Positions 39,471-48,427 of a stretch of DNA of 64,000 bases are shown one piece after another. How positions within the stretch are numbered: the stretch's first letter is position 1; each line of letters opens with the position of its first letter. This DNA comes from Clostridia bacterium (GTDB lineage Bacteria; Bacillota; Clostridia; Oscillospirales; CAG-382). The translations under genes and the position numbers were made by a program. The notes under the pieces were generated by a model that saw nothing but the letters and a program-made list of their open reading frames with translations, was not told the DNA's origin and ran no database searches. The DNA is taken from assembly GCA_017456765.1 (NCBI GenBank), contig JAFTIR010000002.1:1-64000 (forward strand). Reading direction: 5' to 3'.

Positions 39471-41308
39471 TTGTTTTTCTCCTGATTTTTAAAATAGTTA
39501 ATTATATTGTTTGCCAGCTGTTCGCTTATTCCCGAAACATTCATAAGTTCCTCGAGGGTTGCACTTTTGACGCCTTTAAGAGAGCCGAAGTGCTTGAGTA
39601 GCAGCCTTGCCTTTGATTCGCCGATGCCCTCAATTTGGGTAAGAGAAGAACCTTTGACCGTTTTTCTTCTTGAAGAATCCATTTTCGAGAAGGTATATCT
39701 GTGAACCTCTTCCTGAATTTTATAAAAGAAATTAAACATTTCCTGATTTTTTGCAATGCTGATTTCGTTCTCTCCGTCGGTAAGGGTTCGCGTTTTATGG
39801 TGTTCATCCTTAACCATGCCGAAAACGGGAACTGTGATATTCATATCACGTATCAGTGTTTTTATAGTGTTTACATGACCTATTCCACCGTCAAGAAGTA
39901 TAAGGTCGGGAAGAACGTTCATTGAGTCATCGTCGTCTGCACCGACATGTAAAAGACGTCTTTTGATAGCTTCACTCATTGCACCGTAGTCGTCCTGACC
40001 GTCTGTTTCTTTTATTGAGAATGAGCGATAGTCGCTTTTTTTGAATTTTGCATTCTCTAAAACAATCATTCCGCAGTACATAGAGCTTGTACCCGAGTTT
40101 GAAACATCGTAGCTTTCAATTCGCTCAGGTATTACTTCGAGGCAAAGAAGCCCTGCCACATTTATAAGAAGCTCTTCGCTGTTTGAAAGTATTGCGATTC
40201 TTGTACCTATTGCTTCCTGTGAATTATTAACTGCAATATCGCAAAGTGCTTTTTTATCTCCCCGTTCGGGGTGGTGAACGGAAACCTTGTGTTTTGATAA
40301 AAGAGTTAGTGTTTCGGACAAATCACTCTCTGCATCTTTTCCGATGTCAAAGGATGTGTAAATACTTCTCGGAATCATGTCAAAGTTATCGTAGAAGCGA
40401 AGAATGAGGTCGCAAAGCGCATCACTGTCGGATATTTCGTCTGGGGAGAGGAATATACATTCCTTATCGGAAACAATTCCGCCTCTTACCTTTAATACTG
40501 TTACGCACGACATTGTTTCTGTTTCAAAGTATCCGAATACATCCTCTTCGTTTTTTGGAGTAGAAACAACAGCCTGCTTTTCACTGAGTTTCTTTAGATT
40601 TGTTATGCTGTCTCTATATTTTGCCGCGTCCTCAAATCTCATATTCTCAGAAGAAATGTACATTTTTTCTTCAAGCATTTCCACAGCCTTTCTGCTGTCA
40701 CCGCGCAAAAAGTATTCAATCTGCTTTATTGTATCGGCATAGTCGTCGGCTTTTATTTCGCCGGTGCAGGGGGCAAGACAGTTATCAAGGTGATATGAAA
40801 GACAGGGGCGGCAGAGCTTTTTGCCATAGCAGAAATTTTTCTCGCAATCGGGTATTTTGAAAATTTTCTGCATCGTCTTAATTATATCATTAACTGCAAT
40901 GGACGAGGTGTAGGGACCGAAATATTTTCCGCTTGTATCAGAGCGTTTTCTCGAAAGAGTAAGGCGCGGGAAACCGTTTTGAACCGTCATTTTAATATAA
41001 GGATATGTTTTTGCATCCTTAAGTTTTATATTGTATTTCGGGTTGTGCCGCTTTATCAGTTCATTTTCAAGTACAAGCGCTTCTGCCTCACTGCTGGTTA
41101 CGATAATGTCAAAATCGTAGATGTTTGACACGAGCTTCTGTGTCTTTAGATTCAGACCTGACGAGTGAAAATAACTTGAAACGCGATTTTTTAAGCATTT
41201 TGATTTACCTACATATATAATTTTGCCGCTTTCGTTCTTCATAAGGTACACGCCCGGTCGTTCGGGAAGGGTGAAAAGCTTTTCCTTAAAAGTGTCACTT
41301 CGTTTCAA
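39467..41308 (-). CDS. uvrC: Excinuclease ABC subunit C
   Basis: A 613-residue UvrC: GIY-YIG domain at the start ('PGVYLMKNESGKIIYVGKSK'), a UvrB-interacting UVR motif around residue 200, the RNase H-like endonuclease domain with 'ESYDVSNSGTSSMYCGMIV' split here as 'YDVSNSGTSS', and a C-terminal helix-hairpin-helix pair. It cuts on both sides of DNA lesions in nucleotide excision repair. It lies after HPr and a terminator, and its stop overlaps rsmD. Confidence 0.96.
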   Translation of the reverse strand: MKRSDTFKEKLFTLPERPGVYLMKNESGKIIYVGKSKCLKNRVSSYFHSSGLNLKTQKLVSNIYDFDIIVTSSEAEALVLENELIKRHNPKYNIKLKDAKTYPYIKMTVQNGFPRLTLSRKRSDTSGKYFGPYTSSIAVNDIIKTMQKIFKIPDCEKNFCYGKKLCRPCLSYHLDNCLAPCTGEIKADDYADTIKQIEYFLRGDSRKAVEMLEEKMYISSENMRFEDAAKYRDSITNLKKLSEKQAVVSTPKNEEDVFGYFETETMSCVTVLKVRGGIVSDKECIFLSPDEISDSDALCDLILRFYDNFDMIPRSIYTSFDIGKDAESDLSETLTLLSKHKVSVHHPERGDKKALCDIAVNNSQEAIGTRIAILSNSEELLINVAGLLCLEVIPERIESYDVSNSGTSSMYCGMIVLENAKFKKSDYRSFSIKETDGQDDYGAMSEAIKRRLLHVGADDDDSMNVLPDLILLDGGIGHVNTIKTLIRDMNITVPVFGMVKDEHHKTRTLTDGENEISIAKNQEMFNFFYKIQEEVHRYTFSKMDSSRRKTVKGSSLTQIEGIGESKARLLLKHFGSLKGVKSATLEELMNVSGISEQLANNIINYFKNQEKNK

Positions 41309-41330
41309 ATCATCACCGCCTTTATTAAAG

Positions 41331-41359
41331 AAAAAAGGAGCACTTACAAGCAGTACTCC
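41331..41359 (-). terminator. Terminator after HPr
   Basis: On the minus strand GGAGTACT pairs with AGTGCTCC (one T-G pair) with a 7-base loop, followed by TTTTTTC. Confidence 0.8.
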
Positions 41360-41379
41360 AAATTAACTTTGTAATTTAA

Positions 41380-41643
41380 TTATTCTGCAAAACCTGTTGC
41401 AATAAGTGCAGCAAGCTCTTCAACTGCAGTTTCTTCGTCGCTGCCGTCAGCAATAATTGTGATTTTTGTATCCTTGGCAATACCGAGAGAGAGTACACCG
41501 AGTAAACTCTTTGCGTTAGCTCTTCTGTCACCGTTTTCTACCCACACTGAGCTTTTGAATGTATTAGCCTTGTGAATAAAGAATGTGGCAGGTCTCGCGT
41601 GTAAACCTTCAGGATTTCTTACTTCTACTTCCTTTGAGAACAT
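41380..41643 (-). CDS. ptsH: Phosphocarrier protein HPr
   Basis: An 87-residue HPr with the active-site motif 'GLHARPAT' (His15, phosphorylated by enzyme I) and the regulatory 'NAKSLLGVLSLG' (Ser46, target of HPr kinase). It passes phosphate to PTS enzymes II and, as HPr-Ser46-P, acts with CcpA in catabolite control. GGAGGG precedes the ATG. No ptsI follows, so it is monocistronic. A TATAAT-like -10 lies at 41682-41677 with a poor -35. Confidence 0.95.
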   Translation of the reverse strand: MFSKEVEVRNPEGLHARPATFFIHKANTFKSSVWVENGDRRANAKSLLGVLSLGIAKDTKITIIADGSDEETAVEELAALIATGFAE

Positions 41644-41828
41644 AGGATTATACCCTCCAAAACAATTAACAATCGTATTATAGATTATATTGTAACAGAA
41701 AACTTCGCTGAAATCAATAACAAACTATGAATTTTATAAAAAAATATCAAACTTTTATTTTTGTACGGCTACCTTGGGTTGCGATGAGTGTAAACACATC
41801 AAAAATACAAAGAAATTCGGCAAAACAA

Positions 41829-41869
41829 ATCAATTATATTAAGGAAATATAAAATAATTGATATATAAT
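41829..41869 (+). promoter_or_regulatory. Putative operator and -10 of the uxaB operon
   Basis: A perfect 9-bp inverted repeat ATCAATTAT (41829-41837) / ATAATTGAT (41854-41862) abuts a TATAAT -10 (41864-41869). No good -35 is present, so the inverted repeat could be bound by an activator such as the AraC protein encoded at 49225. Confidence 0.4.
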
Positions 41870-41903
41870 AGTATTGTAGTAAATTAAATTTAGGAGTGAT
41901 ATT

Positions 41904-43163
41904 ATGAAAGAAAAGGTTATACAGTTCGGCGAGGGCGGTTTTCTTCGCGGCTTTGCAGACTGGATGCTTCAAATTGTAAATGAAAACACTGATTTTGACG
42001 GCAGTGTTGTAGTTGTACAGCCAATAAAAAACGGTATGTGCGATGTTCTCTCAGCTCAAGACTGCAAATATACTCACATATGCAGAGGCATTGAGGGTGT
42101 AATTGAAAAGAAAATTGATGTCATTTCAAGATGTGTAAAGCCCTATGATAATTTTGGCGAATATCTTTCTCTTGCAAAGAATGCTGATTTTCGTTTTATT
42201 ATTTCAAATACAACCGAGTCCGGTATTTGCTATGTACCCGAAGACAAACCAAGTGACACACCTCCGTCATCTTTTCCTGCGAAGGTTACATTGCTTTTAA
42301 AGGAAAGATATGATATAGGACTTCCTGGCTTTGTGTTTCTGCCTTGCGAGCTTATCGACAAAAACGGCTCAAAACTTAAGGAAATCATACTTAAGTATGC
42401 TTCTGATTGGAATTTTGGCGATGATTTTAAGAGCTGGGTTGAAAATGATAACATTTTCTGTAACACTCTTGTTGACAGAATAAACACCGGCTACCCAAAA
42501 GATGAGGTCGTTGAAAGTGATGATAAAATGCTCAACACCTCCGAATACTTCCACCTTTGGGTTATAGAGGGGTATAACGGACTGTTCTCGGAAATTCCCT
42601 TTGATAAATGCTCACTTAATGTAATTCTTACGGACAATCTCGAAATGTACAGAACGAGAAAAGTGCGTATTCTTAACGGTGCGCACACGTCACTTGTTCC
42701 GTATGCTCTTCTTTCCGGATTTGATACAGTTAAATCATGCATTGATGACAAGGTTATGAGCGAGCATATAAGAAAGTGTGTGTTTGACGAAATTGTGCCT
42801 ACGCTTGATTTACCTGAGGATGAGCTTCTTTTCTATGCAAACAGCGTGCTTGAACGCTTTGCAAATCCCTACATTAAGCACTACCTTTCGGGTATTGCGC
42901 TAAACTCTGTAAGTAAATTCAAGGTAAGAGTTCTGCCCTCAATCAAGGAATATATAAAGAGATTCGGAAAGGCGCCTGAAAACCTTATGTTTTCCTTTGC
43001 AAAGCTCATTGAGTTTTACAGAACCGACATGACAAACGACGACGAGAGCATAACAAAATTTATGAAAACAGCAAGTGTTTCTGAAATTCTTGGAAATGCT
43101 GCTCTCTGGGATGAGGATTTATCTTATCTCGAAAAAGAGGTATTAAAATATGCTGATAAATAG
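41904..43163 (+). CDS. uxaB: Tagaturonate reductase
   Basis: A 419-residue member of the mannitol dehydrogenase family with the NAD-binding start 'IQFGEGGFLRGF' and the tagaturonate-type 'NTTESGICY', 'CNTLVDRINTGYP' and 'RILNGAHTS'. It reduces D-tagaturonate to D-altronate in galacturonate breakdown. GGAGTG precedes the ATG. It ends with TAG inside the first codons of uxaA (14-base overlap). Confidence 0.93.
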   Translation: MKEKVIQFGEGGFLRGFADWMLQIVNENTDFDGSVVVVQPIKNGMCDVLSAQDCKYTHICRGIEGVIEKKIDVISRCVKPYDNFGEYLSLAKNADFRFIISNTTESGICYVPEDKPSDTPPSSFPAKVTLLLKERYDIGLPGFVFLPCELIDKNGSKLKEIILKYASDWNFGDDFKSWVENDNIFCNTLVDRINTGYPKDEVVESDDKMLNTSEYFHLWVIEGYNGLFSEIPFDKCSLNVILTDNLEMYRTRKVRILNGAHTSLVPYALLSGFDTVKSCIDDKVMSEHIRKCVFDEIVPTLDLPEDELLFYANSVLERFANPYIKHYLSGIALNSVSKFKVRVLPSIKEYIKRFGKAPENLMFSFAKLIEFYRTDMTNDDESITKFMKTASVSEILGNAALWDEDLSYLEKEVLKYADK

Positions 43164-44517
43164 TTTAGACAACGTTGAGGTAAATCTCGAAAACGGTCAC
43201 AAGTATGCATTATGTGACATAAAAAAAGGCGAGAATGTTATAAAGTACGGTCAGCCAATCGGACACGCTTTATGTGACATAAAAAAAGGCGAGCATGTAC
43301 ATACCCACAATCTTAAAACAAATCTCGGCGATACGGTAGAATATTCATTTAACCCCAAATATTACGACATCCCGACACGTGAACCTGTATACTTTTTCGG
43401 ATACGAACGGGAAAACGGTGAAGTCGGAATAAGAAATGACATATGGATAGTAAACACAGTTGGCTGTGTCAATAAAACTGCCCAGAGAATTGCCGAAAAG
43501 ACAGGTGCAAAGCATTTTCCGCATCCATTCGGTTGCTCTCAGCTCGGTGAGGACAGCGAGGTAACAAAGCTGATTCTCAAAGGTCTTGTAAATCATCCCA
43601 ATGCAGGCGGTGTTCTTGTACTTGGACTTGGCTGTGAAAACAGCAACATAAGTGAATTTAAGAAAACACTCGGCTCATGGGATGACAAGAGAGTAAAATT
43701 TCTTAACGCACAGGATGTTGAGGATGACGTTGCAGAGGGCGTGCGCCTTGTTGAAGAGCTGAAGCAATATGCCGCTACCTTTGAAAGAAAGCAGCTACCT
43801 GTATCAAAGCTCAAGGTTGGGCTAAAATGCGGTGGAAGCGACGGTTACAGCGGCATTACAGCAAACCCTCTTGTCGGAAGATTTTCTGATATGCTTATTT
43901 CAATGGGCGGTAGCTGTGTGCTGACGGAAGTACCTGAAATGTTTGGAGCAGAGCATCTGCTTATGGAGAGGTGCGAGAGCAGGGAAGTTTTTGATAAGAA
44001 CGTTAAACTCATCAATGATTTCAAGGATTATTTCAGACGTCACAATCAGGTGATATACGAAAACCCCTCTCCCGGTAACAAGGAGGGAGGAATTACGACC
44101 TTAGAGGAAAAATCTCTCGGATGTATCCAAAAAGGCGGACTTTCAAAGGTTGTTGATGTACTTGACTACGGAGATAGTGTTACAAAGAACGGTCTTACGC
44201 TCCTTAACGGTCCCGGCAATGATATAGTTGCCGTAACTAACCTTACTGCGGCAGGAGCACACCTCATTCTTTTCACAACGGGCAGGGGAACGCCGGTAGG
44301 TGCGCCTGTTCCAACGGTCAAAATTTCGACAAACACCGCTCTTTCCGAAAAAAAGAAAAAATGGATTGATTTTAATGCAGGGAAGGTACTTGACGGTGAC
44401 GACTGCACAGATGATTTGTTTAACTATGTAATTAAAGTTGCAAGCGGAGAAAAAACGCAGAATGAAATAAACGGATTTGAGGAAATTTCTATCTTCAAGG
44501 ACGGCGTTGTGTTATAA
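43150..44517 (+). CDS. uxaA: Altronate dehydratase
   Basis: A 455-residue UxaA with the N-terminal SAF domain ('GHKYALCDIKKGENVIKYG', 'IGHALCDIKKGEHVHTHN') and the larger dehydratase domain with 'GCSQLGEDSE', 'KCGGSDGYSGITANP' and 'TTGRGTPVGAPVPTVK'. It dehydrates D-altronate to 2-keto-3-deoxygluconate. The SAF domain contains an exact 24-base direct repeat (43210-43233, 43270-43293). Its start overlaps uxaB, so both are cotranscribed. Confidence 0.95.
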   Translation: MLINSLDNVEVNLENGHKYALCDIKKGENVIKYGQPIGHALCDIKKGEHVHTHNLKTNLGDTVEYSFNPKYYDIPTREPVYFFGYERENGEVGIRNDIWIVNTVGCVNKTAQRIAEKTGAKHFPHPFGCSQLGEDSEVTKLILKGLVNHPNAGGVLVLGLGCENSNISEFKKTLGSWDDKRVKFLNAQDVEDDVAEGVRLVEELKQYAATFERKQLPVSKLKVGLKCGGSDGYSGITANPLVGRFSDMLISMGGSCVLTEVPEMFGAEHLLMERCESREVFDKNVKLINDFKDYFRRHNQVIYENPSPGNKEGGITTLEEKSLGCIQKGGLSKVVDVLDYGDSVTKNGLTLLNGPGNDIVAVTNLTAAGAHLILFTTGRGTPVGAPVPTVKISTNTALSEKKKKWIDFNAGKVLDGDDCTDDLFNYVIKVASGEKTQNEINGFEEISIFKDGVVL

Positions 44518-44543
44518 CACAGCAAAAGATTGGATGTGTCATT

Positions 44544-45743
44544 ATGATAAATTTAAAAAAATCTGTTCCCGTAAAGAGAATTTCTCCTTGCGATGACGGT
44601 CATTATTTCTTCGGTTATTATGACATTCAGCCTTTCAATAAGAGTGGTAAACTTCACCTTGCCCACAGAACCGGCTTTATGGACAGACTCCAAAATGCTT
44701 CTGACAGCGCGGATATTGGTATAATTGACGTTGAAAGTAATAAATTTGAAAAGCTCGATACAACATATGCCTGGAATTTCCAGCAGGGTGCAATGCTTCA
44801 ATGGAATCCGCAAAATCCCGAGAATGAAATCATCTACAACACATATAAAGACGGTGAATACTACGGCGTTGTAATGAACATAAACAACGGAAATAAGAGA
44901 TACCTTGACAGGCCCGTTGCAAATGTATCAAGAGACGGAAAGTATGCACTTGGCATAAACATGTCCCGTCTTTACGACTTCCGTCCGGGTTACGGATATG
45001 CACCAATAGTCGACAGATACAAAAACGTAAATCACAGCGATGAGGACGGAGTATTTCTGATTGATATAAGCACCGGCAAATCAAAGCTGATTCTTTCGAT
45101 GCAGGATATTTGGGATTTTTCGGGTTCGTTTTTTGAAAAAGATGAAAAAATGATAATAAATCATATTACTTTTAATCCGAGTGCTAACCGTTTTCTTATG
45201 CTCGTGCGTAATTTTCCCGAAGCAGGAAAGGCTCATGTAACTGCCTCTATTACGGCAGATATAAACGGAAAGGATTTATTCAATCTCTGTGACTACGGTA
45301 TTACCTCCCACTATTGGTGGATGAATGATACCGACCTTGTATGGTATGCCGACGGCAAGGAGTTAGAATGCAGGTGCGGGCGGCTTAACAACTACATTGT
45401 AAAGGACAAAACGTACGAGGGAAGTCTTATGGCAGATGGTTTCTTTACCTTTGACAACCATATGAGCTTTACTGAGGATAATAAATATATGATTACCGAC
45501 ACTTATCCTCTCGGAGTTGGCATTATGACTTTAAGGCTGTACTGCCCCGAAATCAATACGGCTACTGACCTTGCATATTTCCACCCAATAAAGGTTGATT
45601 GTGTTGATGTAAGATGTGACCTTCACCCAAGGTGGAACAGAACTTATGATGCGGTGACCTTTGATTCAATACACGAGGGCTTCAGAGGAATCTATAAAAT
45701 AGATCTTCCCGACAATCTTAAAGAATACTTGCTTACAGAATAA
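44544..45743 (+). CDS. Beta-propeller protein, possible glycan lyase-like
   Basis: A 399-residue soluble protein with repeated blade-like units ('DDGHYFFGYYD', 'SRDGKYALGIN', 'FTEDNKYMITDTYP', 'HPRWNRTYDAVTFDS'), the pattern of PD40/WD-type beta-propellers. The 'YYD' start and 'HP' motifs recall oligogalacturonate lyase (PL22), which would fit the uronate genes next to it, but I could not confirm its catalytic residues. No signal peptide, so it acts in the cytoplasm. It sits 26 bases after uxaA in the same transcript. Confidence 0.6.
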   Translation: MINLKKSVPVKRISPCDDGHYFFGYYDIQPFNKSGKLHLAHRTGFMDRLQNASDSADIGIIDVESNKFEKLDTTYAWNFQQGAMLQWNPQNPENEIIYNTYKDGEYYGVVMNINNGNKRYLDRPVANVSRDGKYALGINMSRLYDFRPGYGYAPIVDRYKNVNHSDEDGVFLIDISTGKSKLILSMQDIWDFSGSFFEKDEKMIINHITFNPSANRFLMLVRNFPEAGKAHVTASITADINGKDLFNLCDYGITSHYWWMNDTDLVWYADGKELECRCGRLNNYIVKDKTYEGSLMADGFFTFDNHMSFTEDNKYMITDTYPLGVGIMTLRLYCPEINTATDLAYFHPIKVDCVDVRCDLHPRWNRTYDAVTFDSIHEGFRGIYKIDLPDNLKEYLLTE

Positions 45744-45755
45744 AGGAGAAAAATC

Positions 45756-46487
45756 ATGGAAATCAGAATTTGTAAAAACAGCGAAGAACTCGGCATCAGC
45801 GCCGCAAAATACACAGCACAGGTCTTAAAAGATGCGATTGCCGAAAAGGGCAGTGCGAGAATCGTTCTTTCTACAGGTGCTTCTCAGTTTGATACATTAA
45901 AGGCACTTGTAAAGGAAGAGGGTATCAAATGGGAGTGCGTTGAAATGTTCCATCTTGACGAATATGTAGACCTTCCCGAAACTCACGTCGCGAGCTTCAG
46001 AAAGTATCTGAAGGAACGCTTTGTAGCAAAGGTGGGTACTCTCAAGGCGGCTCACTTTGTTGACGGAACAAAGGAATGTATAGCAAAGCTCACCGAGGAA
46101 ATAAGAAAAGAGCCTATTGACATAGGACTTATCGGCATCGGCGAAAATGCACACATCGCTTTCAACGACCCGCCTGCAGACTTTGACACAAAGCAGGCTT
46201 ACATAATTGTTAACCTCAACGAGAGATGTAAGCAGCAGCAGATGGGCGAGGGATGGTTTGCAACAATTGACGATGTACCCAAGCAGGCAGTTTCCATGAC
46301 TGCATACCAGATTATGCAGTGCAAAAAAATAGTCTCCTGTGTTCCTTACAAGGTAAAGGCAGAGGCAGTAGAAAAGACGGTAAAGACTAAAGAGGTAACA
46401 AATCTTATTCCCTCAACTCTTCTCAAAACTCATCCCGATTTTATTCTTTATGTAGATGAAGATAGTGCTTCCGGAATTCTGTCCTAA
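45756..46487 (+). CDS. Glucosamine-6-phosphate isomerase/deaminase-like protein
   Basis: A 243-residue member of the NagB/6-phosphogluconolactonase superfamily with 'LSTGASQFDTL', 'FHLDEYV' and 'GIGENAHIAFNDPP'. In E. coli NagB the last motif has the catalytic Asp141 and Glu148; here those positions are Asn and Asp, and Gly142 is Ala, while the His is kept. It therefore belongs to a variant subfamily and the ring-opening deaminase activity is uncertain. AAAGGAG precedes the ATG; it is twelve bases after the propeller gene. Confidence 0.75.
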   Translation: MEIRICKNSEELGISAAKYTAQVLKDAIAEKGSARIVLSTGASQFDTLKALVKEEGIKWECVEMFHLDEYVDLPETHVASFRKYLKERFVAKVGTLKAAHFVDGTKECIAKLTEEIRKEPIDIGLIGIGENAHIAFNDPPADFDTKQAYIIVNLNERCKQQQMGEGWFATIDDVPKQAVSMTAYQIMQCKKIVSCVPYKVKAEAVEKTVKTKEVTNLIPSTLLKTHPDFILYVDEDSASGILS

Positions 46488-46504
46488 CGGATAAAGGTAA
46501 AAAT

Positions 46505-48394
46505 ATGAAAATTATTGATAATAAAGAAGCCGTCTGCGGCATAATTCTCCCCGAAAATCCGACGCCGAGGGAAAAATTTGCGGCAGAGGAACTTATTTTC
46601 TACTTTGAGAAAATGAGCGGTGTAAAGCTCGAAATCACCGACAAGCATAAGAATAAAATTATTATCGGTGACCCGAGCAGAAACAGCTTTGCAAAAAATC
46701 TTTTGAGTGAGTCGGAATTTGATGAAAATGTTCCGGGCCCCGAGGGATTTATTATCCTTGCAGAGGGAAACACACTTTTGCTTGCAGGCAGCAGCAAAAA
46801 TCAGGGAGAAAAGGAGCGCGGCACGCTCTATGCGGTTTATGAGCTTCTAGAGCGTTATCTTGGCTGTTCTCTTTCTGCGTACTCTCATCCCGACGCCGAT
46901 GCGGGCGAGTTTGTACCGTGCCTTGACAACATTGAGATTCCCGATACGAAATATATAAAGTCAAGTGCCGATGTTTCTTACAGAGCAGGTATTGTCGAGT
47001 ACAGCGACAGTGCAGGAAATCCTGAACACGGTCTTAATGTACCGTTTATCAGCTGGCTCGCTAAGAACAGGTATAACAGAATTGTCACCTGGGAGAGCAT
47101 TTATGAGGCATACAAAGAGAATGGGATGCTCGATGAAATTATCAAAAGAGGTATCAATCTGACAGTCGGTCATCACCAGTCAATTGAGCTTTTTATGCCG
47201 CACTACGGTAATAAGTATTTTTCTGAAAAGTATTACGAAACCCACCCCGAATATTACAAGCTCATGGAAGACGGCACGCGGTTCGGCTGGAATCCTGACA
47301 AACCCGATTACACAGGTCAGTTTGTTCTCTGCGCAAAAAACCAAGCCTGCATCAGAACCTTTGCCGAGAATATAATTGCATGGCTTGATAAAAACCCCTA
47401 TGTAGACATTGTAAATGTGTGGCCAAACGACGGCATGGCTGACGGATGCAAATGCGCCGAGTGCAGCAGGTTTACAAAGGTGCAGAATTACACATACTTT
47501 GTTGATGAGGTTTCAAAGATTGTGGCAAAGGCAAAGCCTCATGTCAAGATTGACCAGTGTGCATATGTTGACCTTTCAATCTGCGAAACAGAGAGAATAT
47601 CCTCTTCGGTCATAATTGAGTGCGCTACATGGTTTAAGGACGGACTTCGTAAGGTCGGAAAGCCCGACGGCACCTGTCTTAACGGCACGATTTACGAGGA
47701 TGCGATTCTCGAGTGGAAAAATGCAGGTGCAAAGGTCGCATATTACGATTATTTCATGGGGATTTTTGCCTCTGTTCAGAAGTGGATGCCTATGGCGGAC
47801 GAAATGCAAGCCATCTGCCGGCGTTTTGTTGAAAAGGGAATACTTGGGCTCGGAACGCAAATTGAACCCTTTAATATGTGGAACAACATTGTAAATTTCC
47901 TCTGTTTCGGAAGAACTGCGTATGACACAAATCTTTCCCTTTCTGACAACCTCGACATCTTTACGAGAATTTTCGGAAACGCTGCACCTGTTATAAAGGA
48001 AATAGTTCTTTACGGTGAAGAGGTGCTTGACGGAAATGAAATTATTTACCGTTCAGGTGAGTATCTTATAAAGAATATTGACAGGCAAAGAGTTTATGCA
48101 CTTTACGAAAAGGCGCTCAAAATGGCAGAAACAAAAAGAGCTAAGAATAACGTAAAACTCATGCGCATGGTGTTCAGATACTCAGACCTTGAAGTAAACA
48201 ATGAAAAGCATGACAACGAAGCAATCAAAATCACAAAGGCAAAGGACCCGACAGGGGAGCTGACATATCTCTATGATAACTATGACAGCTTCAATGAGGG
48301 CAAGGGAAATGTTACAGGTTATGGCATTTCAATTCCTCTTGCAATAAGGTCGGATGTAATGTTTGAGCCTGACTACTGGTCTGTAATTGAATAA
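46505..48394 (+). CDS. DUF4838 protein with GH67 N-terminal-like domain
   Basis: A 629-residue protein. Residues 1-130 resemble the N-terminal domain found ahead of alpha-glucuronidases ('PREKFAAEELIFYFEKMSG'), followed by a TIM-barrel-like DUF4838 domain with 'NRYNRIVTWES', 'TVGHHQSIEL', 'NVWPNDGMADGCKCAECS' and 'EPFNMWNNIVNFLC'. It is probably an intracellular glycoside hydrolase acting on uronic-acid or amino-sugar oligosaccharides; there is no signal peptide. It ends the uxaB operon at a bidirectional terminator. Confidence 0.7.
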   Translation: MKIIDNKEAVCGIILPENPTPREKFAAEELIFYFEKMSGVKLEITDKHKNKIIIGDPSRNSFAKNLLSESEFDENVPGPEGFIILAEGNTLLLAGSSKNQGEKERGTLYAVYELLERYLGCSLSAYSHPDADAGEFVPCLDNIEIPDTKYIKSSADVSYRAGIVEYSDSAGNPEHGLNVPFISWLAKNRYNRIVTWESIYEAYKENGMLDEIIKRGINLTVGHHQSIELFMPHYGNKYFSEKYYETHPEYYKLMEDGTRFGWNPDKPDYTGQFVLCAKNQACIRTFAENIIAWLDKNPYVDIVNVWPNDGMADGCKCAECSRFTKVQNYTYFVDEVSKIVAKAKPHVKIDQCAYVDLSICETERISSSVIIECATWFKDGLRKVGKPDGTCLNGTIYEDAILEWKNAGAKVAYYDYFMGIFASVQKWMPMADEMQAICRRFVEKGILGLGTQIEPFNMWNNIVNFLCFGRTAYDTNLSLSDNLDIFTRIFGNAAPVIKEIVLYGEEVLDGNEIIYRSGEYLIKNIDRQRVYALYEKALKMAETKRAKNNVKLMRMVFRYSDLEVNNEKHDNEAIKITKAKDPTGELTYLYDNYDSFNEGKGNVTGYGISIPLAIRSDVMFEPDYWSVIE

Positions 48395-48399
48395 CAAAG

Positions 48400-48427
48400 A
48401 AGGCAGAAGTTAATTCTTCTGCCTTTT
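48400..48427. terminator. Bidirectional terminator between DUF4838 and araC genes
   Basis: A 10-bp stem AAGGCAGAAG/CTTCTGCCTT with a TTAATT loop and short T-tracts on both strands. The stop codon of the AraC gene (TAA, 48412-48410) lies in the loop. Confidence 0.78.

Noticed and set aside
41780..41800. GTGTAAACAC near 41790 as a CcpA or LacI-type operator
   Set aside because: It lacks the central CG and matches the catabolite-control consensus poorly; it also lies far from either promoter.
43217..43233. A run of seven A before GG in uxaA as a programmed frameshift site
   Set aside because: Both copies are read in the normal frame and the protein continues with conserved UxaA sequence; no alternative product is suggested.
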